Origin: Caballeronia sp031450805
GTDB taxonomy: Bacteria; Pseudomonadota; Gammaproteobacteria; Burkholderiales; Burkholderiaceae
Assembly (NCBI RefSeq): GCF_031450805.1
Contig: NZ_JARTVY010000001.1
Coordinates: forward strand, 1,550,001 to 1,614,000
DNA: 64,000 bases
Direction of reading: 5' to 3'
A program made the position numbers and the translations under genes. Under the pieces are notes generated by a model, which had not been told where the DNA came from, made no database searches, and saw only the letters and a program-made list of their open reading frames with translations. Of this stretch, positions 51,592 through 60,089 are shown in pieces; the first letter of the stretch is position 1; each line of letters opens with the position of its first letter.

Positions 51592-53652
51592 ATGAACACG
51601 AGCAAGAACTTCTTCAACTTATACAGTCACGATTTCGCGCGCGTCGCTGTCGCCATCCCGAACTGCAAGGTGGCCGATCCCGCCTTCAACGCGGAAGCGA
51701 CGATCGCGCTCGCAAGGCAGGCGGCCGCGCGCGGCGCGGTGCTCGTCGCGTTCCCCGAGCTCGGCTTGTCCGCTTATACATGTGACGATCTCTTCCATCA
51801 AAGGCCCTTGCTCGATGCGTGCGAAGAAGCGCTCGGAAGCATCGTCGAGGCGTCGAAGGGCTTGAAGATCGCGATGATCGTCGGCTTGCCCGTGCGCGCC
51901 GAGCACAAGCTCTTCAATTGCGCAGTGGTCGTGGCGAACGGCGTGATCCGCGGCGTCGTGCCGAAGAGCTATCTGCCGAACTACGGCGAGTTCTACGAAG
52001 CGCGTCAGTTCAGCCCCGCCGATGCCGCCACCACGCGCACGCTCTCGCTGTGCGGTCAGGAGGTACCGTTCGGCGCATCGCTGCTGTTCCAGATCAAGGA
52101 CCTGCCGCTCTTCCGGTTCCACGTCGAAATCTGCGAGGACGTGTGGGTGCCGATCCCGCCGTCGTCGTTCGCCGCGCTCGCGGGTGCGACGGTGCTCGTG
52201 AACCTGTCGGCGTCGAATATCGTCGTGGGGAAGTCGGCGTATCGGCATCAGCTCGTCGGGCAGCAGTCCGCGCGTTGTGTCGCCGCTTATCTCTATACGT
52301 CGGCGGGCGAGGGCGAATCGACGACCGACCTCGCATGGGACGGGCAGGGCCTCATCTACGAAAACGGCGAGATGCTCGCGGAGTCCGAGCGTTTCGCGGG
52401 CGAATCGCATGTGATCTTCGCGGATGTCGATCTGGAACGGCTCTCGCGCGAGCGCATGAAGCAGACCACGTTCGGACGATCGACGGCGCGCCATGCCGAT
52501 GAAGTCGCGAAGTTCACCGTCGTGGAGTTCGCGCTGGCGGCGCCGGTCGAAGGCGCGCTGCCGCTGGAACGGCGTGTCGCGCGCTTCCCGTATGTGCCGG
52601 CCGACCGCACGCGCCGCGACGCGCGATGCAACGAGGTCTACAACATCCAGGTTCAGGCGCTCTTGCAGCGGCTGCGATCGTCGGGGATATCGAAGGTCGT
52701 CATCGGCGTATCGGGCGGTCTCGACTCCACCCATGCCCTGCTCGTGTGCGCGAAGGCGATGGACCGTCTCGGCCTGCCGCGCTCGAACATCCTCGCCTAT
52801 ACGATGCCCGGCTTCGCCACCAGCGACCGCACGCTGCGACAGGCGCGCGAGCTGATGGAGGTGATCGGCTGCACGGCCGGGGAGATCGACATTCGCCCGA
52901 GCTGCACGCAGATGCTCGCGGACATCGGCCATCCGCACAGCGAAGACAACGCGCAATACGACATCACCTATGAGAACGTGCAGGCCGGCGAACGCACGAG
53001 CCATCTGTTCAGGCTGGCGAACCTTCATCACGCGATCGTCATCGGCACCGGCGATCTGAGCGAGCTTGCGCTGGGATGGTGCACGTATGGCGTAGGCGAT
53101 CACATGTCGCATTACAACGTGAACGCGAGCGTGCCGAAGACGCTCATCACGCATCTGGTGCGCTGGGTTGCGGAGTCGGGCGCTATCGGCGATGCCGGAA
53201 CCGACGTGCTCGAACATATCCTCAGCACCGATATCAGTCCCGAACTCATTCCGGGGAAAGCAAGCGGGGCGCTGGAGCAGAAGACGGAAAGCGTCATCGG
53301 GCCGTACGAGCTGCAGGACTTCAATCTCTACTACACGATCCGCTTCGGCTTCGCGCCATCGAAGGTCGCGTTCCTCGCGCACGCCGCCTGGCGCGACCGC
53401 GAGGCGGGCGACTGGCCCGAAGACCCGAACGTCGTGCGCAATCAATACGGGCTTGCCGACATCCGCAAGAACCTGCGCATCTTCCTCGACCGGTTCTTTC
53501 GCACGAGCCAGTTCAAGCGTTCGTGCATCCCGAATGCACCGAAAGTGGGATCGGGCGGTTCGCTGTCGCCGCGCGGCGACTGGCGCGCGCCGAGCGATTC
53601 GCAGGCCACCGTCTGGCTCAGGGACCTGGAGCGGATTCCCGAGACCGACTGA
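51592..53652 (+). CDS. nadE: Glutamine-dependent NAD+ synthetase
   Basis: Makes NAD+ from nicotinate adenine dinucleotide, ATP and glutamine. About 686 residues: N-terminal nitrilase-type glutaminase with its Glu (AFPELGLSAY), Lys (VPKSYLPNYGEFYE) and Cys (VEICEDVWVP), then an ATP-pyrophosphatase synthetase domain with VIGVSGGLDSTHALLVC. Start is either 51565 or 51592; MNTSKNFFNLYSHDF at 51592 is the more family-like. GATAAT at 51542 may be a -10. It is followed by glnB after 125 bases. Confidence 0.96.
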   Translation: MNTSKNFFNLYSHDFARVAVAIPNCKVADPAFNAEATIALARQAAARGAVLVAFPELGLSAYTCDDLFHQRPLLDACEEALGSIVEASKGLKIAMIVGLPVRAEHKLFNCAVVVANGVIRGVVPKSYLPNYGEFYEARQFSPADAATTRTLSLCGQEVPFGASLLFQIKDLPLFRFHVEICEDVWVPIPPSSFAALAGATVLVNLSASNIVVGKSAYRHQLVGQQSARCVAAYLYTSAGEGESTTDLAWDGQGLIYENGEMLAESERFAGESHVIFADVDLERLSRERMKQTTFGRSTARHADEVAKFTVVEFALAAPVEGALPLERRVARFPYVPADRTRRDARCNEVYNIQVQALLQRLRSSGISKVVIGVSGGLDSTHALLVCAKAMDRLGLPRSNILAYTMPGFATSDRTLRQARELMEVIGCTAGEIDIRPSCTQMLADIGHPHSEDNAQYDITYENVQAGERTSHLFRLANLHHAIVIGTGDLSELALGWCTYGVGDHMSHYNVNASVPKTLITHLVRWVAESGAIGDAGTDVLEHILSTDISPELIPGKASGALEQKTESVIGPYELQDFNLYYTIRFGFAPSKVAFLAHAAWRDREAGDWPEDPNVVRNQYGLADIRKNLRIFLDRFFRTSQFKRSCIPNAPKVGSGGSLSPRGDWRAPSDSQATVWLRDLERIPETD

Positions 53653-53777
53653 CGTTCATCCTCATCTTCGTGTTCGAGGAATCGCAGGGCCTTGCAAAAC
53701 CCGACTAGAATCGAAAGCATCCGTCACGCGAGTGACGACCACTTCTCTGAACTCTTGACTCCGAAGCGAGGCACGCC

Positions 53778-54116
53778 ATGAAACGCATCACCGCCATCAT
53801 CAAACCGTTCAAGCTCGACGAAGTTCGCGAAGCGCTCGCCGAAGTCGGTCTGACGGGGCTCACGGTCACGGAAGTGAAGGGCTTCGGCCGCCAGAAAGGG
53901 CATACCGAGCTCTATCGTGGTGCGGAGTACGTGGTCGACTTCCTGCCGAAGGTGAAGATCGAAGTGGTCGTGGCGAACGATCAGACCGACCAGGTCATCG
54001 ATGCGATCATCGGCGCCGCGCGCACCGGCAAGATCGGCGACGGCAAGATTTTCGTCGCGGATGTCGAGCGCGTCATCCGCATCCGCACCGGCGAGGAAAA
54101 CGAAGCGGCAGTCTGA
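53778..54116 (+). CDS. glnB: Nitrogen regulatory PII protein
   Basis: 112-residue PII signal protein, full length. KRITAIIKPFKLDEVREALA at the start, T-loop GHTELYRGAEYVVDFLPKVK with uridylylation Tyr51, and C-terminal GKIFVADVERVIRIRTGE. It senses 2-oxoglutarate and ATP/ADP and controls NtrB/NtrC, so it would influence the urt/ure sigma-54 promoters seen in this window. GlnB versus GlnK cannot be fully settled, but the absence of amtB next to it favours GlnB. Confidence 0.94.
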   Translation: MKRITAIIKPFKLDEVREALAEVGLTGLTVTEVKGFGRQKGHTELYRGAEYVVDFLPKVKIEVVVANDQTDQVIDAIIGAARTGKIGDGKIFVADVERVIRIRTGEENEAAV

Positions 54117-54148
54117 GCGCCGCGCGTTTCTCTCCGCCGCATTCGAAG

Positions 54149-54182
54149 ACAAGCCCGCTCGCCCGAGCGGGCTTGTTTCTTT
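54149..54182 (+). terminator. Intrinsic terminator after glnB
   Basis: 12-base stem ACAAGCCCGCTC / GAGCGGGCTTGT, loop GCCC, followed by TTCTTT. Confidence 0.88.
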
Positions 54183-54299
54183 CTGCGCCCGCATCGCGTG
54201 CACCCGCTCGATGCGCGGCGCTTCTCCGATTCCTCGAAGCCGCGATCATCGCCGTGCGGTAACATCGGCTCAAATAATACTTTTGTAAGGAATCACTCG

Positions 54300-56057
54300 A
54301 TGCACCACGCGATCGGCTTCATTCAGGATCTCGCTGTCATCATGGCCATCGCGGGCGTCGTGACGGTGCTGTTTCATCGCTTGCGGCAACCGGTCGTGCT
54401 GGGCTATATCGTGGCGGGCGTCATCATCGGCCCCTATACGCCGCCGTTTCAACTCATCAACGACGAAGCGACCATCCAGACGCTCGGTGAAATCGGCGTC
54501 GTCTTTCTGATGTTCTCGCTCGGGCTCGAATTCAGTCTGCGCAAGCTGTTTCGCGTCGGCGCGACGGCGTTCGTCGCGGCGCTCTCGGAAATCGTGCTGA
54601 TGATCTGGATCGGCTTCGAGATCGGCCGATGGTTCGGCTGGAACGCGATGGACTCGCTCTTTCTCGGCGCGATGCTCGCCATCTCGTCGACCACGATCAT
54701 CGTGAAGGCGCTCTCCGAACTCGGCATGAAGCGCGAGAGCTTCGCGCAACTCGTGTTCGGCATCCTGATCGTCGAAGACATCCTCGCCATCGCGATGCTC
54801 GTGCTGCTGTCGGGCATCGCGCAGACGGGTTCGGTGAGCGCAGGCGTCGCGGTCGTGACGCTCGGCAAGCTGCTGCTTTTCATGACGGTATCGCTCGTCG
54901 TCGGCATTCTGACGGTGCCGCGCGCGCTCAATTACGTGGCGGGCGCGAAGAGCGACGAAATGCTGCTCGTCACCGTGCTCGGCTTCTGCTTCGGGTTCTG
55001 CCTGCTCGTCGTGAAGCTCGATTATTCGATCGCGCTCGGTGCGTTTCTGATCGGCGCGATCATGGCGGAATCGAAGCATCTCGCGCGCATCGAACACTTG
55101 ATCGCGCCGGTGCGCGACATGTTCTCCGCGATCTTCTTCGTGACCATCGGCCTGCTGCTGAATCCGACGGTGCTCGTCGATTACGCATGGCCGATCGCCG
55201 TCATCACGATCGCGGTGGTGCTCGGCAAGATCGTGTCGTGCGGGCTCGGCACGTTTCTCGCGGGCAAGGACGGACGCACGTCGATGCGCGTCGGCATGAG
55301 CGTCGCGCAGATCGGCGAGTTCTCGTTCATCATCGCGTCGCTCGGGCTGTCGCTGAAGGTGACGAGCAGTTTTCTGTATCCGATTGCGGTCGCCGTGTCC
55401 GCGCTGACCACGCTGTTCACGCCGTATCTGATCCGCGCCGCCGATCCGCTGACGCTGCGCCTCGCCCGCGCGATGCCCGCGCCGCTCGCGCATACGTTCG
55501 GGCTCTATTCGCAATGGCTCTCGAGCCTGACGCCGGCAACCGGCGGCGCGACGCTCTTCTCGATGACGCGGCGCATCGTGCTGCAGATCGCGGTCAATCT
55601 CGCGCTCGTCGCCGCGATCTTTCTCGGGGCGTCGTATTCGGCGCCGTTCGCATCGCAATACTTGTCCCGCTGGCTGGATACCGACAATGCGCAGCGCGTC
55701 GTGCTGTGGGGCGCCGCGCTCGTCGTCGCGCTGCCGTTTCTGGTGGCGGTGTATCGCAAGCTGGAGTCGCTCGCGCTGCTGCTCGCCGAAGTCAGCGTGC
55801 AGCCGGCGAAAGCGGGGCGCTTCACGAGCGCCATCCGCACGGCGATTTCCGGCCTGATTCCGATCGTAGCCATGTTCGGCGTCTTCCTGCTCGTCGCGGC
55901 GCTGTCGGGCGGCATTCTCCCGCCGTTCGGCCTGATGATCGGCGTGCTGCTGTGCGCGGCGCTGCTGCTGACGGTGCTGTGGCGCTGGTGCGTGAAAATC
56001 CACGCGACGATGCAGATCGCATTGTGCGAGACGCTCGAGGAGACGCGGGATCACTGA
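54300..56057 (+). CDS. CPA2-family cation:proton antiporter
   Basis: 585-residue membrane antiporter of the KefB/CPA2 type. LAVIMAIAGVVTVLFHRLRQ, VLGYIVAGVIIGPYTPPFQL, VFLMFSLGLEFSLRKLF and AISSTTIIVKALSELGMKR are conserved. After the usual 12-13 helices (to about residue 390) there is an extra hydrophobic tail of some 190 residues with four or so helices and no recognisable Rossmann (RCK/TrkA-N) regulatory domain. So the gene is not a standard Kef system; exported ion is unknown. Start at 54300 follows TAAGGAATC. Confidence 0.87.
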   Translation: MHHAIGFIQDLAVIMAIAGVVTVLFHRLRQPVVLGYIVAGVIIGPYTPPFQLINDEATIQTLGEIGVVFLMFSLGLEFSLRKLFRVGATAFVAALSEIVLMIWIGFEIGRWFGWNAMDSLFLGAMLAISSTTIIVKALSELGMKRESFAQLVFGILIVEDILAIAMLVLLSGIAQTGSVSAGVAVVTLGKLLLFMTVSLVVGILTVPRALNYVAGAKSDEMLLVTVLGFCFGFCLLVVKLDYSIALGAFLIGAIMAESKHLARIEHLIAPVRDMFSAIFFVTIGLLLNPTVLVDYAWPIAVITIAVVLGKIVSCGLGTFLAGKDGRTSMRVGMSVAQIGEFSFIIASLGLSLKVTSSFLYPIAVAVSALTTLFTPYLIRAADPLTLRLARAMPAPLAHTFGLYSQWLSSLTPATGGATLFSMTRRIVLQIAVNLALVAAIFLGASYSAPFASQYLSRWLDTDNAQRVVLWGAALVVALPFLVAVYRKLESLALLLAEVSVQPAKAGRFTSAIRTAISGLIPIVAMFGVFLLVAALSGGILPPFGLMIGVLLCAALLLTVLWRWCVKIHATMQIALCETLEETRDH

Positions 56058-56173
56058 GCGGCGGGGTTCGTCGCAGATGTGAGCAAATGTGTGCTGGTTT
56101 GCGTCGTCACGTTCGATGGGCGGATAATCGACTTCTCTTTTCTATCGTGGCGCCGCGCGCGCCTGAAATCGGG

Positions 56174-57619
56174 ATGAGCGAAAACAAAACGTCCAACGAC
56201 TCAGGCAACACCGCAAACAACCCAGGCAGCGCGACCGGTGCGACGCATGTTGCACAGGACGCCGCCAGCCGCGCGGCCGAAGCCCGGCGCGGCGGCGCGG
56301 ATGCATCCGCGGCCGGCGGCTCGCGCGAAAGCGCATCGCCTGCGGCTTCGGCTTCGGCTTCGGCCAGCGCGACGCAGCGGGCATCGACGGATTCGCCTGT
56401 CAGCGCATCGACCGTCGAACCCGTCGAACCCGTCGATAGCGCCGCCGCGCGCCGCGAGGACGCGCGGCAATCGGCCCGCGAAGCCCGCGCCAATGCGGCA
56501 AGCGCGACGGCCGCGCAAGAGGCCGCCGTGCGCGCCAGGAACCCGGCGCGCGTCGAACCGGTCGACGCAAAAGCAAGCCTCGCGCACAACCTCGAAGCCG
56601 CCACGGAGGCCGAAGCCTCGGCGGCGGCGGAAGTGGAAACGCCAGTCAACGCCCAGGTTCTGCCGCCCGACTTCGGCGGCGCGCCGGATTTCAGCAAGCT
56701 CAATGCGCCGCAGCACGTGGCCGACGCGCCAACCGCGCCCCCCGCCTATCTCAAGACTTCCGATTCGGCGTGGTCCGTGTTCGGGCGCATCATCGCGGCG
56801 CGTGCGCGGCAAATCTTCGACCGGGCGGGGCAGCGCATCACGCAGCGCACGCTGCGCATCGGCGTGTCGGCGCGCATCTTTCATCCGGAGCCTGGCGCGC
56901 GCGGATTGCGCGGCAAGACGCTGCAGTATCTGGAAGAGTCGATCGCGCACTGGGTCATGTCGCGCGATGTGCTCGTGTTCATGATCCCGACGGTCGGTCA
57001 TCAGGGGATGCTGCATCCGAGCAACATCCGTCTGCGCGATTACGCGAAGCATCTCGACGGCCTGCTGCTGCAGGGCGGCGCGGACGTGTCGCCGCAGTCC
57101 TACGAGGAGGCGACGACGCGCCCCGAATGGCCCGGCGACCGCGTGCGCGACATGTACGAGCTGGAACTGCTGCACGAGTTCGTCGAGTCGGGCAAGCCGG
57201 TGCTCGGCGTGTGCCGGGGCTGTCAGCTCATCAACGTGGCGTTCGGCGGCACGCTCTATGGCGATATCGCCACCGATGTGCCGACGGCGGCCCTGCACGT
57301 CAGCGAGCGTTACGACCAGCATCGCCATTCGATCCGCTTCCCCGACGGCTCCTCGCTCGTCAACATGTTCCCGCATCAGCGCGAGGCGGTCGTCAATTCG
57401 ATTCACCATCAGGCGGTGAAGACGCTCGGGCGCGATCTGAACATCGAGGCGGTGTCGTCGTCGGACGGGATCATCGAGGCGGTGCGGTATCGCAAGGCGC
57501 CGTTCGTGGTCGGCGTGCAATGGCACCCGGAGTTTCATCGCGCGGGCGGCGAGGAATTGCTCGATTGCACGCCCTTGCTCGATACGTTCCTGCGCGTCGC
57601 GCGGGAGACGCGGTTCTAG
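56174..57619 (+). CDS. Class I glutamine amidotransferase-like hydrolase (PuuD family) with long N-terminal extension
   Basis: 481 residues. The C-terminal 250 form a peptidase C26 domain: LLLQGGADVSPQSYEE, nucleophile Cys in GVCRGCQLINVAFGGTLYGD, QHRHSIRFPDGS and the catalytic His in GVQWHPEFH. Such enzymes cleave gamma-glutamyl-gamma-aminobutyrate. Unusually, residues 1-190 are Ala/Ser/Glu-rich, of low complexity and without signal peptide, then a short region (VFGRIIAARARQIFDRAGQR) leads into the domain. No other putrescine-pathway gene is near, so the gamma-glutamyl-GABA role is only a family inference. Confidence 0.85.
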   Translation: MSENKTSNDSGNTANNPGSATGATHVAQDAASRAAEARRGGADASAAGGSRESASPAASASASASATQRASTDSPVSASTVEPVEPVDSAAARREDARQSAREARANAASATAAQEAAVRARNPARVEPVDAKASLAHNLEAATEAEASAAAEVETPVNAQVLPPDFGGAPDFSKLNAPQHVADAPTAPPAYLKTSDSAWSVFGRIIAARARQIFDRAGQRITQRTLRIGVSARIFHPEPGARGLRGKTLQYLEESIAHWVMSRDVLVFMIPTVGHQGMLHPSNIRLRDYAKHLDGLLLQGGADVSPQSYEEATTRPEWPGDRVRDMYELELLHEFVESGKPVLGVCRGCQLINVAFGGTLYGDIATDVPTAALHVSERYDQHRHSIRFPDGSSLVNMFPHQREAVVNSIHHQAVKTLGRDLNIEAVSSSDGIIEAVRYRKAPFVVGVQWHPEFHRAGGEELLDCTPLLDTFLRVARETRF

Positions 57620-57646
57620 CCGCGCTCAACCGATCACGTGCAAACG

Positions 57647-57680
57647 ACAAGGCCCGCTTCTCAGCGGGCCTTGTGTTTTC
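57647..57680 (+). terminator. Intrinsic terminator after the amidotransferase-like gene
   Basis: 12-base stem ACAAGGCCCGCT / AGCGGGCCTTGT, loop TCTC, then GTTTTC. It also lies at the 3' end of the convergent minus-strand gene. Confidence 0.88.
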
Positions 57681-57702
57681 TGCGGTCTACATCACGTGAC
57701 GC

Positions 57703-58395
57703 TCAGCGCGATGGCACCACTGTCACCGACGTCAGTCCGGCTTCCGTTGCACGCTGAAGCTGATCGACCTGCTGCTGCAGCGCGCGCAGCTTGCGTTCCG
57801 CTTCGAGCTTGTCGCCTTGCAGCGAGGCGGACTCCGCCTGCAGCTTCTGTTGACGTTCCGAGACCTGGCTGTCCTGCTGCTGCGCGAGCGCGAGGTCGGC
57901 GGACAGACGGCTCGCCCGGTTCGACAACACCGCGATCACCCGCTCCAGCAGCGCGGTTTGCGCCTGCAGCCGCGTGCGGCGGATTTCACCGTCCGCGAGT
58001 TCGAAGGTCTTGCGGGCGAACTGCGAGTAGACCGATTCGGCGCGCGCTTCGTCCTGTGTCTTGACGACACGCCACAAGCGCGTCTCCTGCTGCAGCGCGA
58101 CGTAGTAGAGCATCTCCTGCGGCAGGAAATAGAGCTTCGCGCCGTAGCTGGCGTTGCGAGTCGCGCGCAGTTCGGTCACGCGCCCGCCCTGGATCATGTC
58201 CTGCAGTTCCGCGAGATTGCCGGAGACGTTCCCGGCGCCATCGGCCTGCAGATTGGACAAGTCTTCCGGGGATGGCGCCACCGGTGCGGCCTGCTCGGTC
58301 TTCGCGGCGGGGGCGGCCAGAACATGCGTGAATGCAGTGACGAACGACAGCGCGACGGCGAGCGTCGCGATACGGAAAAGACGTGAGTGCTTCAT
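57703..58395 (-). CDS. Periplasmic coiled-coil protein, DUF2968-like
   Basis: 230 residues. The N-terminal signal peptide (ATLAVALSFVTAFTHVLAA) suggests export. The middle part (LAELQDMIQGGRVTELRATR, ASYGAKLYFLPQEMLYYVAL) and a C-terminal coiled coil of about 90 residues rich in Gln, Leu and Ala resemble the DUF2968 group found in Burkholderiales; I am fairly but not fully sure of that assignment. The function is not known. A gene of similar unknown nature lies 51 bases upstream. Confidence 0.75.
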   Translation of the reverse strand: MKHSRLFRIATLAVALSFVTAFTHVLAAPAAKTEQAAPVAPSPEDLSNLQADGAGNVSGNLAELQDMIQGGRVTELRATRNASYGAKLYFLPQEMLYYVALQQETRLWRVVKTQDEARAESVYSQFARKTFELADGEIRRTRLQAQTALLERVIAVLSNRASRLSADLALAQQQDSQVSERQQKLQAESASLQGDKLEAERKLRALQQQVDQLQRATEAGLTSVTVVPSR

Positions 58396-58446
58396 GTTGG
58401 CGTCGTGCCGATAAGGTTCAGCGGGCGTCGAAGGTAAGCCACGGCG

Positions 58447-59568
58447 TTAGTTCGCGCGGGCATCCGCGTTTTGCCTGGAAGACGGAGCGTTGCTGTCGAG
58501 CGCCGGGTTGTGCTGGAGGATCGCGTACAGCGCTTCGACGTTCAGCGCGGCGGCTGGCTGCGCGACTCGTTGCGAATGAGCGCGCCGTCCCGACGCATGT
58601 TTGGAGGCCGCGTTGGCGATGACGGCGTAGTTCCCGCCGGCGGTGTTTCTGCGCGCGCCCCGGGCGACGGCTGCATGCGCGCGCTTACCCGGCTTGGATG
58701 CGGCGCCGCGTGCTTGCGCCTGCGCGGAAGGCATCGACGACGCTGCGCGAGCATCGCGAGAAGCGCTACCGCTGATGCGCGAGCTGGTGCTGGCGTGGAT
58801 CGTCGTTGCGCGAAGGGGATGGTCGCGTGACTCACGCTGGCTCACGGTTTCGTCGGCCGTGCTTTCCGATAGCTGTACGACGCTTCCGGTGGTTGCACTG
58901 CCCTCGACCTGCGTGTGCACGATGGCGACGGCCCGGCTCGCTTCGCCCTGCGATGCCTGTGTGCGCGGGCTAGCGGCGGCGCTCGCCGACACGACCCATT
59001 GCGATACCGCCATCGGCTGCGGGGCACCGGCCCCATTGACTGCATCGGCTGTCGCGACGGTGGCGGGTTCATCGCCCGCTGAGTACTGCTCGAGACCGAA
59101 CAACAGGCATACGATGAGCGCCGCGCAGGCAAGCGCAATAGCGCCCCTGACCGGCTTTCCGAGGGACGCGTAGCGGCGGGCCGCGGCTTCGGCGGCTGCG
59201 GCGGCTGCGCTGGTGGCTGCGCTGGCGGCGAGCGGAACCGGCGCCGGCTGCGGCGACTCGTGCGCGGCGGGCGTCGCGGCGGTCCCGGCCGCCTGCTTCA
59301 GCGGCGCCACCTTTTGCTGAATACGGCCCTCGGTGAGCACGCCCCAGGTGTTGGCAGCCCGATACGGCGCGTTGTTGTCGCGGAGGCTGGGGGCGTCGAC
59401 GTAATCCGTATGAAGCAGGGCTGCCGCGATAGCGAATTCGCAATTCGAGTGAAGCGGGCGCGAGCGCCAGGGCGACCATTCGCGACCGAACATCCGTGCC
59501 GGACCCGCGAGTGCGCGAAGCGCCGGCAGACGCAGCTTGCCTTCGATATCGATCAGGGGTTCGGTCAT
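58447..59568 (-). CDS. Single-pass membrane protein of unknown function, Ala-rich
   Basis: 373 residues, no recognised domain family. The first 90 residues are cytoplasmic-like and fairly ordered (GPARMFGREWSPWRSRPLHS), followed by an Ala/Pro linker, one membrane helix (AIALACAALIVCLLFGLE, about residues 143-160) and 200 residues of low-complexity Ala/Ser/Arg sequence on the far side. Hence an inner-membrane protein with a long flexible tail. It lies 51 bases upstream of the DUF2968-like gene and may be co-expressed. The open frame has the GC3 pattern of a real gene. Confidence 0.65.
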   Translation of the reverse strand: MTEPLIDIEGKLRLPALRALAGPARMFGREWSPWRSRPLHSNCEFAIAAALLHTDYVDAPSLRDNNAPYRAANTWGVLTEGRIQQKVAPLKQAAGTAATPAAHESPQPAPVPLAASAATSAAAAAAEAAARRYASLGKPVRGAIALACAALIVCLLFGLEQYSAGDEPATVATADAVNGAGAPQPMAVSQWVVSASAAASPRTQASQGEASRAVAIVHTQVEGSATTGSVVQLSESTADETVSQRESRDHPLRATTIHASTSSRISGSASRDARAASSMPSAQAQARGAASKPGKRAHAAVARGARRNTAGGNYAVIANAASKHASGRRAHSQRVAQPAAALNVEALYAILQHNPALDSNAPSSRQNADARAN

Positions 59569-60089
59569 GAGGATTCCAGATGCATGGGTCGAGGCGCGAG
59601 ACCGGAGCCGCGCCCAAAGCCCCGTTGCGGATCGCAGCCCGCGGCTTACGCAAAATGCCCGGCGTGCCGGGGCGTCGCGCGCTAAGCCAAAGTTGAGCCG
59701 CGATGATACGGAACGCCCGAACGCACTGCGACCGGATTTTTTCTGAAAGAAAGATTTTTATAGGATCACTGATTGACGAAACGCGAACGCTGTGGTGATC
59801 GCGGTATCTACGCCCCGCGCGGCACGCTTTCGGCCCGGCATATCCGATGCAATTAACATAGAAAGCCCTCGTACGCTAAACGACAGGCGGAAGTAGGCGA
59901 ATCTTAATGTCGGTTGATCGAATTTAGCTGACGTTGCGTGCAAGGAGACGCCCCTAGGCGGTAAGATTTCTTAAGCGCGCGATAAAACGCGATGTAAAGG
60001 GGTAAACCCCCATAAAGCGGCGCCGGTTCCGTGCGTCCTTTTGGCTCGCACCGCAGCCGGCGCTATCAGCCCAGCTTCGAGAAAGTCCC
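59569..60089. other. Divergent intergenic region before the citrate-type symporter
   Basis: 521 bp. Contains AT-rich spots (GATTTTTATAGG near 59750; ATTAACATAG near 59854) that could be promoter elements, and the palindrome GGGGTAAACCCCC at 59998-60010. No clear gene; the minus-strand frame at 59758-59943 lacks a binding site and family likeness. Confidence 0.45.

Noticed and set aside
53685..53715. Possible sigma-54 promoter before glnB (TCGCAGGGCCTTGCA)
   Set aside because: Spacing between the two blocks is one base short and the GG block is degenerate.
54629..57619. A 996-residue plus-strand protein
   Set aside because: Its first half is the out-of-frame shadow of the antiporter; real coding starts at 56174.
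59758..59943. Small minus-strand frame before the citrate-type symporter
   Set aside because: No binding site and no likeness to known proteins.
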